The notes below the pieces were generated by a model, which had not been told where the DNA came from, searched no databases, and saw only the letters and a program-made list of their open reading frames with translations. From Fomitopsis serialis (Eukaryota > Basidiomycota > Agaricomycetes > Polyporales > Fomitopsidaceae), in assembly GCF_022376445.1 (NCBI RefSeq), contig NW_025954983.1:186001-250000 (forward strand): DNA of 64,000 bases, written 5' to 3'. Of the stretch, positions 61,796 through 64,000 are shown piece after piece (positions within the stretch are counted from its first letter, which is position 1; the number at the start of each line of letters is the position of its first letter). A program made the translations under genes and the position numbers.

Positions 61796-63645
61796 ATGCA
61801 GCTTCCGGTTTCTCTTCCCGTCCTCCTGGCGTCCCTCTTCCTCTCGCTCGCTCTGTTCGGCGATCCCGCGATCGCTGCACCTGCGAAGCGCAATGCGAAG
61901 ATGATCACGCTGCCGCTCAAGCGTGCACACCAGGCACGGACCGATGTCCACCCGCAAGTCGTGCGTCCAACACAATTATCTAGCAGTCACATCGGTCTCA
62001 CTTGATTTCTGTGCAGTTCTTGCAGCAGCACCTTAACCGCAGTCTCAAGCGCTACGCGCGCATGACCGGGAACATCCAGCCAAGCAGGCGCTCGCTCGAA
62101 GCAAAACTACACAGACGTATGGAAGCCACTGAGCCTCTCATCGGCCGTGCGAACCGCAAGCGGTCCCGTAACCTCACGAAGAGGAGTAGCAGCGTCGTAG
62201 GCGCGGCCGCGAACAGTTCGTCGTCCGCAGCAAATGCGTCCGCCACTGGTGCGGCGGCCAGTGCAGCTAACTCAACGGCTGCCGCGGGTAGCGCTGCACC
62301 TGCTGCCACTGGCGCCGCCTCTACCGCCCAAGGCTTCCCCGAAATTGACCTCGAGGCTCAGACGAACGGTGGACTGACTGCCGCAAACACGCCCACCACT
62401 AGCAACACCCTTGGGCTTGATATTGAGTGGGCAATGGAGCTACAGTAAGACTTCTTGCATGCCCTGACGTCGATTTGCAGGGCGAATGATGTGGGCTACA
62501 TCGCGACTGTGCAGATGGGTACCCCCGCGCAGGACTTTAAGTTCCTCATGGACACCGGCTCTGCAGACATGTGGGTAGGCTCTGAGAGTTGCACGACGCA
62601 AGGTACCACCCAAGGCTGCGTGCGTATACACAACTCTCGTTCCGGAACCTTCCGTTTGACGTTGCATGCTTCATAGGGCAATCACACATTCCTGGGCACG
62701 AACAGCTCCTCAAGCTTCGCCGAGATTGGTCAGCAGTTCCAGGTCACATACGGTACCGGCGAGGTGCAGGGCGTGACGTGCAGTGACAACGTCAACATTG
62801 CCGGCCTCGCGTTGAACAACCACACCTTTGGTGTTGCGAACGTCGAGAGCACTGATTTCTCAGCCGATACCGTTCCCTTTGATGGTCTGATGGGTCTTGC
62901 GCAGTCCGTACGTGCAACGATTTCGCTCTGCTCTCGCGGTCCCATGTAATTCATCACGCCACACGCAGGGCCTCTCCGAGGAAGGTGTGAGCACCCCACC
63001 GGAGTCGCTCGCAGCCGGCGGCCTCATCGAACAAGCGATCACTTCCTTCAAGATCTCGCGGCTCGCCGACCAGCTCAACGACGGCGAGATAACCTTCGGG
63101 GCGCTCGACACGAGCAAATTCGACCAGGCCTCGCTCGTCACCGTCGCCAACGTGAGCCCGCAGGGGTTCTGGGAGGCGGCGATGGACGCGGTCACCGCGG
63201 ACGGGCAGGACCTCGGGCTGCAGAACCGCTCCGCGATCCTCGACACGGGCACGACGCTCATCGTCGCGCCCCAGACGGACGCAGACGCGGTGCACGCGGC
63301 GATCCCCGGCGCGCAGAGCGACGGCCAGGGCGGGTACACGATCCCGTGCACGAGCAACACGAGCGTCGCGCTGGCGTTTGGGGGCGCGCAGTTCGCGATC
63401 GACCCCGTGGATATGCTGTTCACGCCTGTGGACCCGGCGAACCCCGCGGGCGACTGTGTGTCGGGGATCTCGGCGGGTGAGATTGACGGTGCGACGACCT
63501 GGCTGGTGAGTGGTGGTGACACGCCTCGTGGTTGAAGACTTGCTGATGCGACGTGCCTCTGCAGGTCGGCGACGTCTTCCTCAAGAACGTCTACATGTCC
63601 GTCAACCAGAACACGAACCAGATCTCGCTCGCGAAGCTCGTCTGA
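61796..63645 (+). CDS. Secreted pepsin-like aspartic protease (A1 family)
   Basis: The signal peptide is LLASLFLSLALFGDPAIA, followed by a propeptide with MITLPLKRAHQ and several basic sites. A 45-residue Ala/Ser/Gly/Thr-rich linker (62200-62330) precedes the mature enzyme. The first catalytic motif is LMDTGSADMWVG, the flap is TYGTGEVQG, and VPFDGLMGLAQS marks the conserved loop. The second catalytic motif is AILDTGTTLIVAP, then GDVFLKNVYMSVNQNTNQIS and a stop at 63643-63645. Five or six exons splice in frame without correction. It resembles the polyporopepsin group of wood-decay fungi. It should be secreted and act at acid pH; activation by removal of the propeptide is expected. Confidence 0.92.
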
Positions 63646-64000
63646 GCGTGCCCTCACCCCGCCCCGCCCCGCCACACCCACACTGACCCCCACTGGCGCC
63701 TCCACGTCACGCGTCACGATTCACCTACCTACACGTACCGTATCGTTCACTGCTCTGCACGGACTCGCCTGCTCGCTCTCGGACACTCGCTCACGGACTC
63801 GCTGCTCTCTACACTAGCCACTGACTGCGGACTCTTCCGGACACTGCTGCCCCGACGGACATCGCTACTGGAGCTAGTAGTACTTAGCGCACCGCACCCA
63901 CTGTACTACTGCTGCTGACTCGGATACACGGATTGGGCGTTCCTTGCTCCCCCCCTTTCTCTCCCCCTCCCCCGCCCCGACTGCTTGCATTCGTGTTGTT
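63646..64000. other. 3' flank with polypyrimidine tract
   Basis: No gene. The last 70 nt are almost pure C/T on the plus strand (63935-63985), which could be a promoter element of a gene to the right or part of a leader. Confidence 0.4.

Noticed and set aside
62860..63717. A 285-codon minus-strand open frame opposite the aspartic protease
   Set aside because: Mirror of a GC-rich real coding exon; the plus strand carries both catalytic Asp motifs.

Overview
The window looks like nuclear DNA of a filamentous basidiomycete, probably an Agaricomycete of the polypore type. It is moderately GC-rich and intron-dense, with many introns of about 50-70 nt bearing GT/AG ends. It carries families typical of these fungi: DUF6533 membrane proteins, a cytochrome b5-acyl-CoA dehydrogenase fusion, a single-chain urease, a polyporopepsin-like aspartic protease and an intron-bearing tRNA-Ala. 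No bacterial, phage or organelle features were seen. All assignments were read by eye from sequence and motifs; no database search was run.

Layout. Positions 1-19.7 kb hold an array in which secreted acid-sphingomyelinase-like genes alternate with DUF6533 multi-pass membrane protein genes: one sphingomyelinase on the minus strand cut by the window edge, then on the plus strand DUF6533, sphingomyelinase, DUF6533, a sphingomyelinase pseudogene, DUF6533, sphingomyelinase. The pseudogene at 11.3-13.4 kb is a chimera: its 5' half matches the last sphingomyelinase and its 3' half matches the first plus-strand one. The spacer before it is also a copy of the spacer before the last gene. This fits unequal crossing-over in an older three-gene array.

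20-36 kb is housekeeping: a cytochrome b5-acyl-CoA dehydrogenase, a CPSF6-like RRM protein convergent with an SPT2 chromatin protein, an MFS transporter, a disordered protein with a KEN box, and a urease. 37-39 kb holds two fungal proteins of unknown function. 39-52.7 kb looks like a gene desert, but reading across single-base breaks reveals a thioredoxin-like protein, tRNA-Ala(UGC), a DUF1295 membrane protein and a GFA/CENP-V-type zinc protein. It also reveals three copies of a 31-residue Cys-rich mini-protein gene, each with a six-base first exon. 52.7-59.7 kb holds a divergent LAMMER kinase and MYST/PHD histone acetyltransferase pair. 61.8-63.6 kb holds a secreted aspartic protease.

More than twenty conserved reading frames are broken by the apparent loss of exactly one base, usually from a run of identical bases. 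Restoring one A makes the spliced acetyltransferase a multiple of three. The simplest reading is a deletion-biased assembly error, so several genes that look like pseudogenes are probably intact. The chimeric sphingomyelinase is the clear exception, because it lacks large segments.
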